From assembly GCF_900009135.1 (NCBI RefSeq), contig NZ_LT797688.1, forward strand, positions 649,659 through 713,658: a stretch of 64,000 nt of DNA, in the 5' to 3' direction. The stretch's first letter is position 1; each line of letters opens with the position of its first letter. Source of the DNA: Planktothrix sp. PCC 11201. GTDB taxonomy: Bacteria; Cyanobacteriota; Cyanobacteriia; Cyanobacteriales; Microcoleaceae. Below are positions 1 through 7,359 of this stretch, piece after piece. Under the pieces are notes generated by a model. That model was not told where the DNA came from and made no database searches. It worked only from the letters and a program-made list of their open reading frames with translations. A program made the position numbers and the translations under genes.

Positions 1-916
1 CCCCACATAACCCCTCAAATTCCCCTCTAGTCAGGCGAATTTCTAAGTGTTTAGGGCCATCTTCGGTAGCGGCAATAAACGGTAAATTAATATCGGTTAC
101 TCCCACCCCGGAAAGCTCGATTTTAGCTTTTTCGGCGGCTTCTGTTAAGCGTTGTAAAGATTGGCGATCGCGCCTTAAATCCACCGCTTCTTCTGATAGG
201 AATTGTTCCGCCAACCAATCCACAATTTTCTGATCAAAATCCGTTCCGCCCAGTTGGGTATCTCCACAGGTCGATTTAACTTCAAATACCCCTTCCCCGA
301 CCTCTAAAATCGAGACATCAAAGGTGCCACCGCCCAAATCAAAGACTAAAATCGTGCCATAATCTTGCCGTTCCAAACCATAGGCTAAAGAAGCCGCCGT
401 CGGTTCATTTAATATGCGTTTAACCTCTAATCCGGCAATGCGTCCAGCATCTCTGGTCGCTTGTCTTTGAGAATCATTAAAATAGGCGGGTACCGTAATT
501 ACAGCCCCGGTAATTTCTTCCCCTAAATAGCGGGTCGCTTCTTCGACTAATTTTTTTAAGATCATCGCCGAAAGTTCCTCCGGGGCAAAATCCTTATTCA
601 CCCGGGGACATTTAATCCGAATATTATCGGTTTCATCCCGTCGCATCGTGTAGGGAACCCGTTTAGAGGCGGCGGTGAGGTCAGAATAGCGACAACCCAT
701 GAGTCGTTTCACCCCATAAAAGGTATTTTGGGGATTCAAAACCGCCTGTCGTCTAGCCATCTGTCCCACGATGCGTTCTCCTTCCTTGGTAAACCCAACC
801 ACGGAGGGGGTGGTTCGCATCCCTTCAGAGTTAGCAATCACAACGGGTTTTCCGCCCTCCATGACCGCAACCACGGAGTTTGTTGTTCCCAAGTCAATGC
901 CGACTACTTTGCCCAT
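1..916 (-). CDS. dnaK: Hsp70 chaperone DnaK, N-terminal part (runs off the window)
   Basis: ATP-dependent cytosolic chaperone that binds unfolded polypeptides with DnaJ and GrpE. The reverse-strand translation starts [19 protein letters not shown], the classic Hsp70 phosphate-1 motif, and continues with [30 protein letters not shown] and [17 protein letters not shown], all nucleotide-binding-domain signatures. About 305 residues are present. The rest of the ATPase domain and the whole peptide-binding domain lie outside the window. The ATG at 914-916 is preceded by AAGGAG about 11 bases upstream, which supports this start. No CIRCE (HrcA) operator is visible upstream. Cyanobacteria carry several dnaK paralogues (dnaK1-3), and I cannot say which this is from the N-terminus alone. 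Confidence 0.96.
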   Translation of the reverse strand, partial: MGKVVGIDLGTTNSVVAVMEGGKPVVIANSEGMRTTPSVVGFTKEGERIVGQMARRQAVLNPQNTFYGVKRLMGCRYSDLTAASKRVPYTMRRDETDNIRIKCPRVNKDFAPEELSAMILKKLVEEATRYLGEEITGAVITVPAYFNDSQRQATRDAGRIAGLEVKRILNEPTAASLAYGLERQDYGTILVFDLGGGTFDVSILEVGEGVFEVKSTCGDTQLGGTDFDQKIVDWLAEQFLSEEAVDLRRDRQSLQRLTEAAEKAKIELSGVGVTDINLPFIAATEDGPKHLEIRLTRGEFEGLCG

Positions 917-1004
917 GCGTTGCTTATCTCCTTGTCTATATGGTTTCTGGCTAGATCACTCCTATTCTATCGTGTTGTTACGCATTGTAACGTCTGACCC
1001 GTGC

Positions 1005-1035
1005 GGTGAACCCCCGGGCGTAATATTTTCGCAAG
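1005..1035 (+). repeat. Left copy of a 31-32 bp imperfect direct repeat
   Basis: The sequence starts ggtgaacccccgggcg and ends taatattttcgcaag. A second copy lies at 1467-1498 and differs by a few bases and one indel. The pair brackets the structured non-coding stretch described separately, so it may mark the ends of an inserted or duplicated unit. A small hairpin (CCTAAG-TTCTA-CTTAGG) lies just inside, near 1070-1086. Confidence 0.75.
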
Positions 1036-1134
1036 TATGGGAAAGATTATCGAAAAAATGGGTTTAAAACCCCTAAGTTCTACTTAGGCTTTATATTAGG
1101 TTGTCTATTGACATCTGATTGTGCTACCATTTCC

Positions 1135-1414
1135 AGTCACACCGAAAAGATAAACAACCTGTCTAAAAACCTAGTATGCCTAACGGCAAAACGCGCTCAC
1201 CTTGACAAGTGAATCTATAGGGTTCTACTGCACAGTTCTAGTTTCCCCCAGCAGTGGGTAAAAGATTCGTGGGAAGCTCAACAACCAGTTTTTTTGAAAC
1301 CAATTAGTTTCAAGTCAAAAAGAACTCGCATTCGTGCGAATAGGGTAGGGCATACCCGCTCTTTAGCTTGGGGAGAATCCCACCTCTGGTTAAAGCACTG
1401 CAGGGTAGGTGACT
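1135..1414 (+). ncRNA. Candidate structured RNA of unknown family between dnaK and cysH
   Basis: No convincing ORF covers this stretch of the 630-base gap, but it can form nested helices: AGTCAC 1135-1140 with GTGACT 1409-1414; GTATGCC 1174-1180 with GGCATAC 1349-1355; GAATCT 1211-1216 with AGATTC 1263-1268, enclosing CTACTGC 1225-1231 with GCAGTGG 1251-1257; a TTGAAAC/GTTTCAA hairpin at 1294-1313; and a CGCA-TTCG-TGCG hairpin at 1327-1338. AACCAG near 1283 could also pair with CTGGTT near 1386, a possible pseudoknot. I find none of the hallmark sequences of RNase P RNA, tmRNA or SRP RNA. A 6S RNA, an IS200/IS605- or IscB-type guide RNA, or a decayed element are all possible. Strand is uncertain because helices fold on either strand. 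Confidence 0.4.
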
Positions 1415-1442
1415 TACTTCAATTTTTGATATGGATATTTTA

Positions 1443-1465
1443 CACCCAACTTTGAAAACGCCCTC
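1443..1465. mobile_element. Possible solo end of an ISAs1-type element
   Basis: Twenty-three bases here (cacccaactttgaaaacgcc and on) match the right terminus of the ISAs1-family element at 38400-38422 at 19 of 23 positions. No transposase remnant is recognisable next to it, so it is at best a solo end or a short derivative. The match could be chance. Confidence 0.3.
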
Positions 1466-1466
1466 T

Positions 1467-1498
1467 GGTGAACCCCCAGGGAGTAATATTTTCGCAAG
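1467..1498 (+). repeat. Right copy of the 31-32 bp imperfect direct repeat
   Basis: Starts ggtgaacccccagggag and ends taatattttcgcaag. It pairs with the copy at 1005-1035 and sits just downstream of the cysH stop codon. Confidence 0.75.
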
Positions 1499-1546
1499 AA
1501 AAAATCCCCCGAAATCTGTGGCGGGGGATGGGGGAAAATACTTGAC

Positions 1547-2431
1547 CTATAAGTAACTGGAATCCAAACTTTTTGCTTCTTCTTCCGTTTGGGGTAGATG
1601 TAAACCACATTCCTGTTTTAAGCCGCGAAAACGAGTATCCCGTTCATTTTCATCCGTTGCCATTAAAGGACGGCTAGAATGCCAATCTCCCACGGTGGCA
1701 TAACCGAGATCAAAATAGGGATGGTAGGGCAAATCATGGGCTGTTAAATATTGGTAAATATCCCTGGAACTCCAAGACAAAATCGGATGAACTTTGTATC
1801 TTCCCGACTGTTGAACAACCGGATTTAAGGTTTTGCGATGGTGGGTTTGATCGGCGCGTAATCCCGCTAACCAAGCCGTCGCCTTTAATTCTTTTAAAGC
1901 CCGTTGCATCGGTTCAACCTTACGAATTTTGTCGTAATAGTTTAAAGATTCAATATCATCTTTTTCCCATAATCGACCGCGTAGTGCTTCCATGCGGGCT
2001 GGACTCATCGGAGATTGATAGACTTTTAAATTTAGGTTGAGGCGTTCTGTTAACTGTTCGGCAAAAATATAGGTTTCTGTGGGTAAATAACCCGTATCAA
2101 CCCAAATAATCGGAATATTTGGAACAACGCTAGTGACTAAATGCAACATCACCGCCGCTTGAATTCCAAAACTGGTACTCATGACCAAGCCATTCCCAAA
2201 TACTTCCGCCGCCCATTTGACAATAGTAACGGCATCGGCATCAATCAATTGTTGATTAGTTGCATCCAAATCGAATTCGAGTGGTTGAATCCCTGGAATT
2301 GCCTTATGCTCTGAGGTTTGATCCCGAAGATCACGGTGCTGTTGGAAAGAAGTGTGACCGTTAGTAACGGGAGAAGATACATACCCGAGATTCCCGTTGA
2401 CATTGGGATCGATCAGATTCAATTGTGGCAT
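1547..2431 (-). CDS. cysH: Phosphoadenylyl-sulfate reductase
   Basis: Reduces PAPS to sulfite with thioredoxin as electron donor, in assimilatory sulfate reduction in the cytoplasm. The 294-residue protein carries the adenine-nucleotide alpha-hydrolase fold: [15 protein letters not shown] (PP-loop-like), [16 protein letters not shown], and [15 protein letters not shown]. Near the C-terminus it has [11 protein letters not shown], containing the conserved ECGLH catalytic cysteine. It lacks the extra Cys pairs of iron-sulfur APS reductases, which points to the PAPS type. The start is the ATG at 2429-2431. The first ~50 residues form a variable extension ahead of the conserved domain. The gene stands alone between the ncRNA-like region and the divergent DegT aminotransferase gene. 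DndC, a related PAPS-reductase-like protein, is longer and was considered but not favoured. Confidence 0.93.
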   Translation of the reverse strand: MPQLNLIDPNVNGNLGYVSSPVTNGHTSFQQHRDLRDQTSEHKAIPGIQPLEFDLDATNQQLIDADAVTIVKWAAEVFGNGLVMSTSFGIQAAVMLHLVTSVVPNIPIIWVDTGYLPTETYIFAEQLTERLNLNLKVYQSPMSPARMEALRGRLWEKDDIESLNYYDKIRKVEPMQRALKELKATAWLAGLRADQTHHRKTLNPVVQQSGRYKVHPILSWSSRDIYQYLTAHDLPYHPYFDLGYATVGDWHSSRPLMATDENERDTRFRGLKQECGLHLPQTEEEAKSLDSSYL

Positions 2432-2663
2432 AGTTTTTGTGGTTTCCCTTGTTAGTAAACGATAAAGGGCCTTGGGAATTGACTTAACACTGGATTACCA
2501 GGGTTAGTCATTTTCGCACTTTCTAACCTTATGCAAAGGGTTTGGAACACCCCTACAGCTAACCCGACCCTGATATTTTGTGACTTTATGGATTCTGTTT
2601 TAATTTTACAATAAATCGTTTCTGCAATGATCAGATCAGAAGTTGGCTGCTAAAGGTTAAGTT

Positions 2664-3839
2664 ATGCTGGTGTTGCTGATGTATGCTCATGGTTCCTGTA
2701 TGACTAGCACCCTAACTTCTGTTCCCTTTGTGGATTTGAGTTTGATCCACGAACCCCTTAAACCCGAAATTCAAGCCGCGATCCAGGCTGTAATAGATAA
2801 GGGCGACTTTGTTTTAGGTCAGGCCCTGACGGAATTTGAAATCGCCTTTGCTAAAGCCTGTGGTGTGCCGTATGGGGTAGGAGTGGCCAGTGGCACCGAT
2901 GCGATCGCTCTGGGTTTACAAGCCTGTGGAATTAAACCCGGGGATGAAGTTCTGCTTCCGGCTAATACTTTTGTGGCTACGCTGATCGGGGTATTACACG
3001 CGGGGGCCACTCCAATATTAGTCGATTGTGACCCCCATACGGCCCTGATTGATCTCAACCATGCGGATCAGGTGGTCACGAAAAAAACCAAGGCGATTAT
3101 TCCGGTGCATCTCTATGGCCAAATGGTTTCCCCCCATCAACTGTTTGCTTTTGCTCAGGCCCATAATTTAATTATTTTTGAAGATGCAGCCCAAGCCCAC
3201 CTAGCCGAGCGAGAAAGTTATGGTGCTGGAAGTATTGGGTTAGCTGCGGCTTTTAGTTTTTATCCGAGTAAAAATTTGGGTGCTTTTGGGGATGGGGGAA
3301 TGGTTGTAACCCAGAATGAAATTGTTGCCCAAAATCTGCGGAGTCTACGCAATTATGGAGCTCCTCAAAAATATCTCCATACCGAAAAAGGAACAAATAG
3401 CCGTCTTGATACCTTACAAGCCGCCGTTCTAAATGTTAAGTTACCCCATTTAAACACTTGGAATCACGATCGCAATTTTGCTGCGGAAAAATATGATGCG
3501 TCTATTCTATTGTTGCGAGAACGGGGTATTATTCCGATTGAAAATCAGAGTGCCGATGGTCATGTTTATCATCTCTATGTGATTCGGGTAACGGAAGAAT
3601 CGGCGGTTAATCGTGATACCCTCAAAGATAGATTAACGGAACAGGGAATACAGGTCGGAATTCATTACCCCATTCCTTGCCATTTACAACCCGCTTATCA
3701 ATATTTAGGTTACAAAGAAGGAGACTTTCCTCAAGCTGAAAAATTAAGTCAACAAATTTTATCCTTACCCATGTATCCCGGATTAACAACTAACCAAATT
3801 AATCGAGTTTTGACATCAATTGGGTCTGTTATATCTTAG
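2664..3839 (+). CDS. DegT/DnrJ/EryC1/StrS-family PLP aminotransferase
   Basis: PLP-dependent transaminase of the type that installs amino groups on nucleotide-activated keto-sugars for surface polysaccharides. The family fold is clear: VPFVDLSLIHEPLKPEI at the start of the domain, GVGVASGTDAIALGLQACG, EVLLPANTFVATLIGVLHAGA, FEDAAQAHLA, and FSFYPSKNLGAFGDGGMVVT, where the Lys in PSKN is the expected PLP Schiff-base lysine. AAAGG stands 9 bases before the ATG at 2664. An in-frame ATG at 2700 would give a start closer to typical family members but lacks a visible RBS. It lies about 90 bp upstream of the cyanoexosortase gene, consistent with a surface-glycan block. The exact sugar substrate cannot be read from the sequence. 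Confidence 0.9.
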   Translation: MLVLLMYAHGSCMTSTLTSVPFVDLSLIHEPLKPEIQAAIQAVIDKGDFVLGQALTEFEIAFAKACGVPYGVGVASGTDAIALGLQACGIKPGDEVLLPANTFVATLIGVLHAGATPILVDCDPHTALIDLNHADQVVTKKTKAIIPVHLYGQMVSPHQLFAFAQAHNLIIFEDAAQAHLAERESYGAGSIGLAAAFSFYPSKNLGAFGDGGMVVTQNEIVAQNLRSLRNYGAPQKYLHTEKGTNSRLDTLQAAVLNVKLPHLNTWNHDRNFAAEKYDASILLLRERGIIPIENQSADGHVYHLYVIRVTEESAVNRDTLKDRLTEQGIQVGIHYPIPCHLQPAYQYLGYKEGDFPQAEKLSQQILSLPMYPGLTTNQINRVLTSIGSVIS

Positions 3840-3873
3840 ATTATCCTAAATCCCTTGGGCAAGGAAATTCCTT

Positions 3874-3896
3874 GGGCGGGGAGACCCCGCCCCTAC
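3874..3896 (-). repeat. GTAG-headed palindrome (REP-like)
   Basis: On the minus strand it reads GTAG followed by an 8-bp-arm hairpin GGGCGGGG-TCT-CCCCGCCC. It belongs to a dispersed set in this window that share a GTAG head and usually a TCT loop (also 20861, 41781 and others). It may also act as a terminator for the aminotransferase gene. Confidence 0.7.
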
Positions 3897-3931
3897 TTTT
3901 TCAGGTCAACGGTTAACCGTCAATAAGTGTT

Positions 3932-4828
3932 ATGAAAATCAATCGTAAAATTCCAATCACGCTGGAAAAATCTCTATTAAATTGGATGATTGTTGTGTTA
4001 ATGGTGTTGTTGTATGCACCACTTTTAATTCATTGGTATGACGGTTGGCTGCATAAAACGATCAGCATTGAACATGAATATTTTAGTCATGGTTTAATTG
4101 GGTTGCCTTTTGCAGCTTATATTGCCTGGACAAAACGACATCAGTGGAAACGTTTACCCAATACCAGCCATCCGTTAGGCATCGGATTAATTCTGATTGG
4201 GAGTGGTTTTTATTGGAGCGGTTTATCAGATTTAGTTAATCTTTCTTTTCCTTTAATGTTGGCAGGACTTTGCCTATCGTTTAAAGGAATTGAAGGCTTA
4301 AAATTACAAAAAATGCCCTTAGTGTTTATATTACTAGCAACCCCCCATCATTTACCCTATTTAATAGAACCCCTAGCCTTACCTTTGCAGAAATTTATTG
4401 CTCATGTTGCTGGATTTATTTTGATTCAGTTTGGCTTGAATGTTCAGGTAGAACAAATTTATTTGTTTGTGAATGATCAAATTGTTGAAGTTGCCCCACA
4501 CTGTTCCGGGTTAAAAATGTTATTTACCAGTCTTTATGTTGGATTAATGTTACTGTACTGGACAGGACTTTTAAGTTCAAAAAAATTAAGTATCTTCTTT
4601 TTATTGAGTGCGGCAATAATTAGTATTATTGCCAATATTATTCGCAATACCTTGTTAACTCTGTTCCATGGCACAGGTCAAGAGGGGTTATTTTCCTGGC
4701 TGCATGAAGGTTGGGGCGGAGATTTATATTCAGCCTGTATGTTGGGTTTATTAGTTGTATTAATTAATGGCTTACAACATTATATAGGAATCGATTCCGA
4801 AGATCCATTAGAACAACCCGATCAATAA
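3932..4828 (+). CDS. Cyanoexosortase (membrane transpeptidase)
   Basis: Polytopic inner-membrane cysteine protease/transpeptidase of the exosortase family, which processes PEP-CTERM-type sorting tails in organisms that make exopolysaccharide. The 298-residue protein has about eight hydrophobic segments. The catalytic triad is visible: Cys191 in VAPHCSGLKML, Arg238 in IIRNTLLTLFHG, and His258 in WLHEGWGGDLYS. Length is normal for the core exosortase without a fused EpsI domain. The next gene, 12 bp downstream, supplies the EpsI-like partner, and the Wza- and Wzc-like genes follow. From memory this arrangement resembles the cyanoexosortase B type, but the subtype is an inference. No PEP-CTERM substrate is encoded in the window. 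Confidence 0.9.
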   Translation: MKINRKIPITLEKSLLNWMIVVLMVLLYAPLLIHWYDGWLHKTISIEHEYFSHGLIGLPFAAYIAWTKRHQWKRLPNTSHPLGIGLILIGSGFYWSGLSDLVNLSFPLMLAGLCLSFKGIEGLKLQKMPLVFILLATPHHLPYLIEPLALPLQKFIAHVAGFILIQFGLNVQVEQIYLFVNDQIVEVAPHCSGLKMLFTSLYVGLMLLYWTGLLSSKKLSIFFLLSAAIISIIANIIRNTLLTLFHGTGQEGLFSWLHEGWGGDLYSACMLGLLVVLINGLQHYIGIDSEDPLEQPDQ

Positions 4829-4840
4829 CTGATAACTAAT

Positions 4841-5587
4841 ATGATTCTGCAACAAAAACAGTATAAAATTATCATTGTCATCTTAATGATGGTATTATTA
4901 ATCGGTGCAGCACTGCCGGGCTATATTAATCAAAAGTGGTCATGGATGGATATGCCCCAACTCCAAACCTTGCCCCAACTTCAAACCATTAGAAAGGAAG
5001 GTTTGACAATTCCAGGATGGCAAACGGTTAAAATTGAATCCTTGGGTGCGGGCAGTAAACAGTGGTTAAAACAAGAAGTAAAACGCGATAATCAGACAGC
5101 AACGGTGCTATTATTTCCTCAAAATTACTATAAAGATCAGCCTCAACTGGAATGGATGGATCTGAATGGATTGCTCGGGTGGAAAACCGATGATTTCAGT
5201 TACGATCGCTTTTCCCTAAAATCCACCGCCGGTGAAATTAGCCCGGCGGAAATTGAAGTTCAATTTTTTAGAGCCTGGACTGCAACTCAGACCTGGGCCG
5301 TGACTCAGTGGTACGCTTGGCCCAACGGTGGAAATCCCGCCCCAAGTCGTTGGTTTTGGATTGATCGTTGGGCCCAACTCCATCAGCATCGCGCCCCCTG
5401 GGTGGGTGTTAGTCTTTTGATTCCGATTAAACCCTTAGATAATATTCAGGATGTCTGGCCCGTGGCCGTTTCCCTGGGTGAAAGTATACAAGCATCCCTA
5501 ATGGCTAAAGCCTTATTTATAGCAGGGAACATCGGAACCGGGAATGGGGAGGCAAAAACAGGTTTGCTGTCTCAGTATGAGTCCTAA
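4841..5587 (+). CDS. Cyanoexosortase-associated (EpsI-like) protein
   Basis: The 248-residue protein has one N-terminal membrane anchor (residues ~9-27, IIIVILMMVLLIGAALPGY) followed by a periplasmic domain rich in Trp. It begins 12 bp after the exosortase stop codon, so the two are almost certainly co-transcribed. Proteins of this type accompany cyanobacterial exosortases and are thought to act as their periplasmic partner, comparable to EpsI. The identification rests on position, topology and general family resemblance (GWQTVKIESLG near residue 60; ATQTWAVTQWYAWPNGG near 145), not on catalytic residues. No other role is evident. Confidence 0.75.
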   Translation: MILQQKQYKIIIVILMMVLLIGAALPGYINQKWSWMDMPQLQTLPQLQTIRKEGLTIPGWQTVKIESLGAGSKQWLKQEVKRDNQTATVLLFPQNYYKDQPQLEWMDLNGLLGWKTDDFSYDRFSLKSTAGEISPAEIEVQFFRAWTATQTWAVTQWYAWPNGGNPAPSRWFWIDRWAQLHQHRAPWVGVSLLIPIKPLDNIQDVWPVAVSLGESIQASLMAKALFIAGNIGTGNGEAKTGLLSQYES

Positions 5588-5650
5588 CTGCGTAGACATC
5601 ACAATTGCTACACCACAATTCCTTCACCGACGCTGCTAGATGAGTTAATT

Positions 5651-7309
5651 ATGAATCAACGTTGTCGCCAGACCTTTGTATCCCTAGTCCTCGCCAGTCT
5701 TTATTCCACCAGTTGGATAGTCTGTTTCGCCACCTTGCTCTGGGGATTTTCCAGCCGACAAAGGGTTATGGCCCAAACCGTCAATCTTCCAGAAAAATGT
5801 GTGATTCCCCAAGGAGTAGTCACCCAACCCTATCCGGGGGCAAAGTTACGGCCCCCGAGCTTTCCCCAACCCACCTGGCCCCAAATAATACAACTGTTTG
5901 ACCGGGCCGGAAATCCCGTCTTAGACCGTTCTGGAGCCGTTGCCCCCCCCATTGATAATATTTATTTCCGGCGTTTAAGTGAAAATCGCGGGGTCAATTA
6001 TCGTCTTGGCCCAGGGGATCAACTCTATATTGATGTATTTATTAATGGCCAGCGTTCTAATGATCTCAGCGTCCCCGTTACGGCCGTTACCCCCGATGGT
6101 GCGATTTTATTACCTTTAATTGGAGCCATTCGGGTTCAGGATTTAACCTTGGAGCAGGTACAAAGGATTATTAATAGCCGTTTAACTCCTTTTGTCCAAA
6201 ATCCCCAAACCAATCTTTCCCTATTAACCCAGCGTCCGGTCAGGGTGACGGTGACCGGGGAAGTGGCTAGACCCGGATTTTATCCCTTAGCCAGTCCTGA
6301 ACTCCCGATTGCCCTGACAACGGCCCAGGGAACCACAACGGCGGCGGATTTAAGAATGGTCAAAATTCGGCGTACCTTAGCTAATGGCCAGGTGGTAGAA
6401 ACGGATGTGGATTTGCTGACACCGTTATTATTAGGCGTGAGACCTGTGGATTTGTTACTTGAAGATGGGGATGTGATTGTGGTTCCCTCCCAGGAGGTGC
6501 GGGCCTATCAAGGGCCAACTCGGAATATTTTAGAAACCTATAGTTTGGCCGCCGCCCCCACAGCCGTTAGTGTAACCATTGTGGGAGATGTCACCCGACC
6601 AGGATTTTATCAACTTCCCCCAGGCAGTGGACAGGTAACAACGGCTATTCAAGCTGCTGGTGGGGCAAGAATCACCTCGGATTTACGGTCGGTTTTGATT
6701 TGTCGGATGACGGCCGATGGTCGCTTAATCGAAGATATTATCGATTTGTATACTCCCATTCAAGAAGCTACGGCTTTACCGAATGTTTCATTACAAAATG
6801 GCGACGCTATTATTATCCCGAAACTACAACCGGATGAAGGGTCAGGTTATGATCAACGGTTGGTGGCGACATCAACCTTAGCCAGTCCTCAAATTACGGT
6901 AAGAATTTTGAGTTATCCTGTGAGTACGGTGGGAACGGTAGCATTACAAAATGGTAGTAGTTTTATTGATGTATTAAATTCCGTTCCTTTGAATTTAGCG
7001 GATTTACAGGAAATTGCTTTAATTCGTTATGATCCAGAAACTGGAAAACCCACAAAACAACTTTTAAATGGTAAAAATGTATTAGCGGGGGATGCCACGG
7101 ATAATGTTTTATTACAAGACAATGATGTGATTGTTGTTAACCGCAATTTAATCACTCGGGTGAGTTTTGCTTTAAATACTTTTACTCAACCTTTTCGCGA
7201 TATTCTCGGATTTCTCCTATTTTTCCAACAGTTACAAAACGGGGTGGAAAATCTATTTAGTCCTGGTGGTAGCAGTAGTGGTAGCAGTAATAGTAACAAG
7301 AAAAAATAA
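5651..7309 (+). CDS. Wza-like polysaccharide export protein with SLBB domains
   Basis: Predicted periplasmic/outer-membrane polysaccharide export protein. Residues 1-42 look like a signal peptide (hydrophobic stretch, then FSSRQRVMAQT). From ~110 comes the polysaccharide-export domain (YRLGPGDQLYIDVFINGQ; VTPDGAILLPLIGAIRVQDLTLEQV), then SLBB-type repeats starting VRVTVTGEVARPGFYPLA and VSVTIVGDVTRPGFYQLPPG, each closed by a DGDVIVVP- or NGDAIIIP-like strand. The C-terminus has a hydrophobic segment (ILGFLLFFQQ) and a Ser/Gly tail. At 552 residues it is longer than E. coli Wza, as is usual in cyanobacteria. It lies just upstream of the Wzc-like gene and downstream of the exosortase pair, so it probably carries the same polymer. 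Confidence 0.9.
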   Translation: MNQRCRQTFVSLVLASLYSTSWIVCFATLLWGFSSRQRVMAQTVNLPEKCVIPQGVVTQPYPGAKLRPPSFPQPTWPQIIQLFDRAGNPVLDRSGAVAPPIDNIYFRRLSENRGVNYRLGPGDQLYIDVFINGQRSNDLSVPVTAVTPDGAILLPLIGAIRVQDLTLEQVQRIINSRLTPFVQNPQTNLSLLTQRPVRVTVTGEVARPGFYPLASPELPIALTTAQGTTTAADLRMVKIRRTLANGQVVETDVDLLTPLLLGVRPVDLLLEDGDVIVVPSQEVRAYQGPTRNILETYSLAAAPTAVSVTIVGDVTRPGFYQLPPGSGQVTTAIQAAGGARITSDLRSVLICRMTADGRLIEDIIDLYTPIQEATALPNVSLQNGDAIIIPKLQPDEGSGYDQRLVATSTLASPQITVRILSYPVSTVGTVALQNGSSFIDVLNSVPLNLADLQEIALIRYDPETGKPTKQLLNGKNVLAGDATDNVLLQDNDVIVVNRNLITRVSFALNTFTQPFRDILGFLLFFQQLQNGVENLFSPGGSSSGSSNSNKKK

Positions 7310-7359
7310 GCAGTTAATACCTATCATCCTATTTTTTATTACCCATTACCCATATTATT

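Noticed and set aside
917..1004. CIRCE/HrcA operator upstream of dnaK
   Set aside because: The TTAGCACTC-N9-GAGTGCTAA dyad is not present.
1547..2431. PAPS reductase gene read as DndC of the nearby dnd-type genes
   Set aside because: Length, the ECGLH ending and the stand-alone position fit classical CysH; DndC is much longer and would be expected beside dndD.
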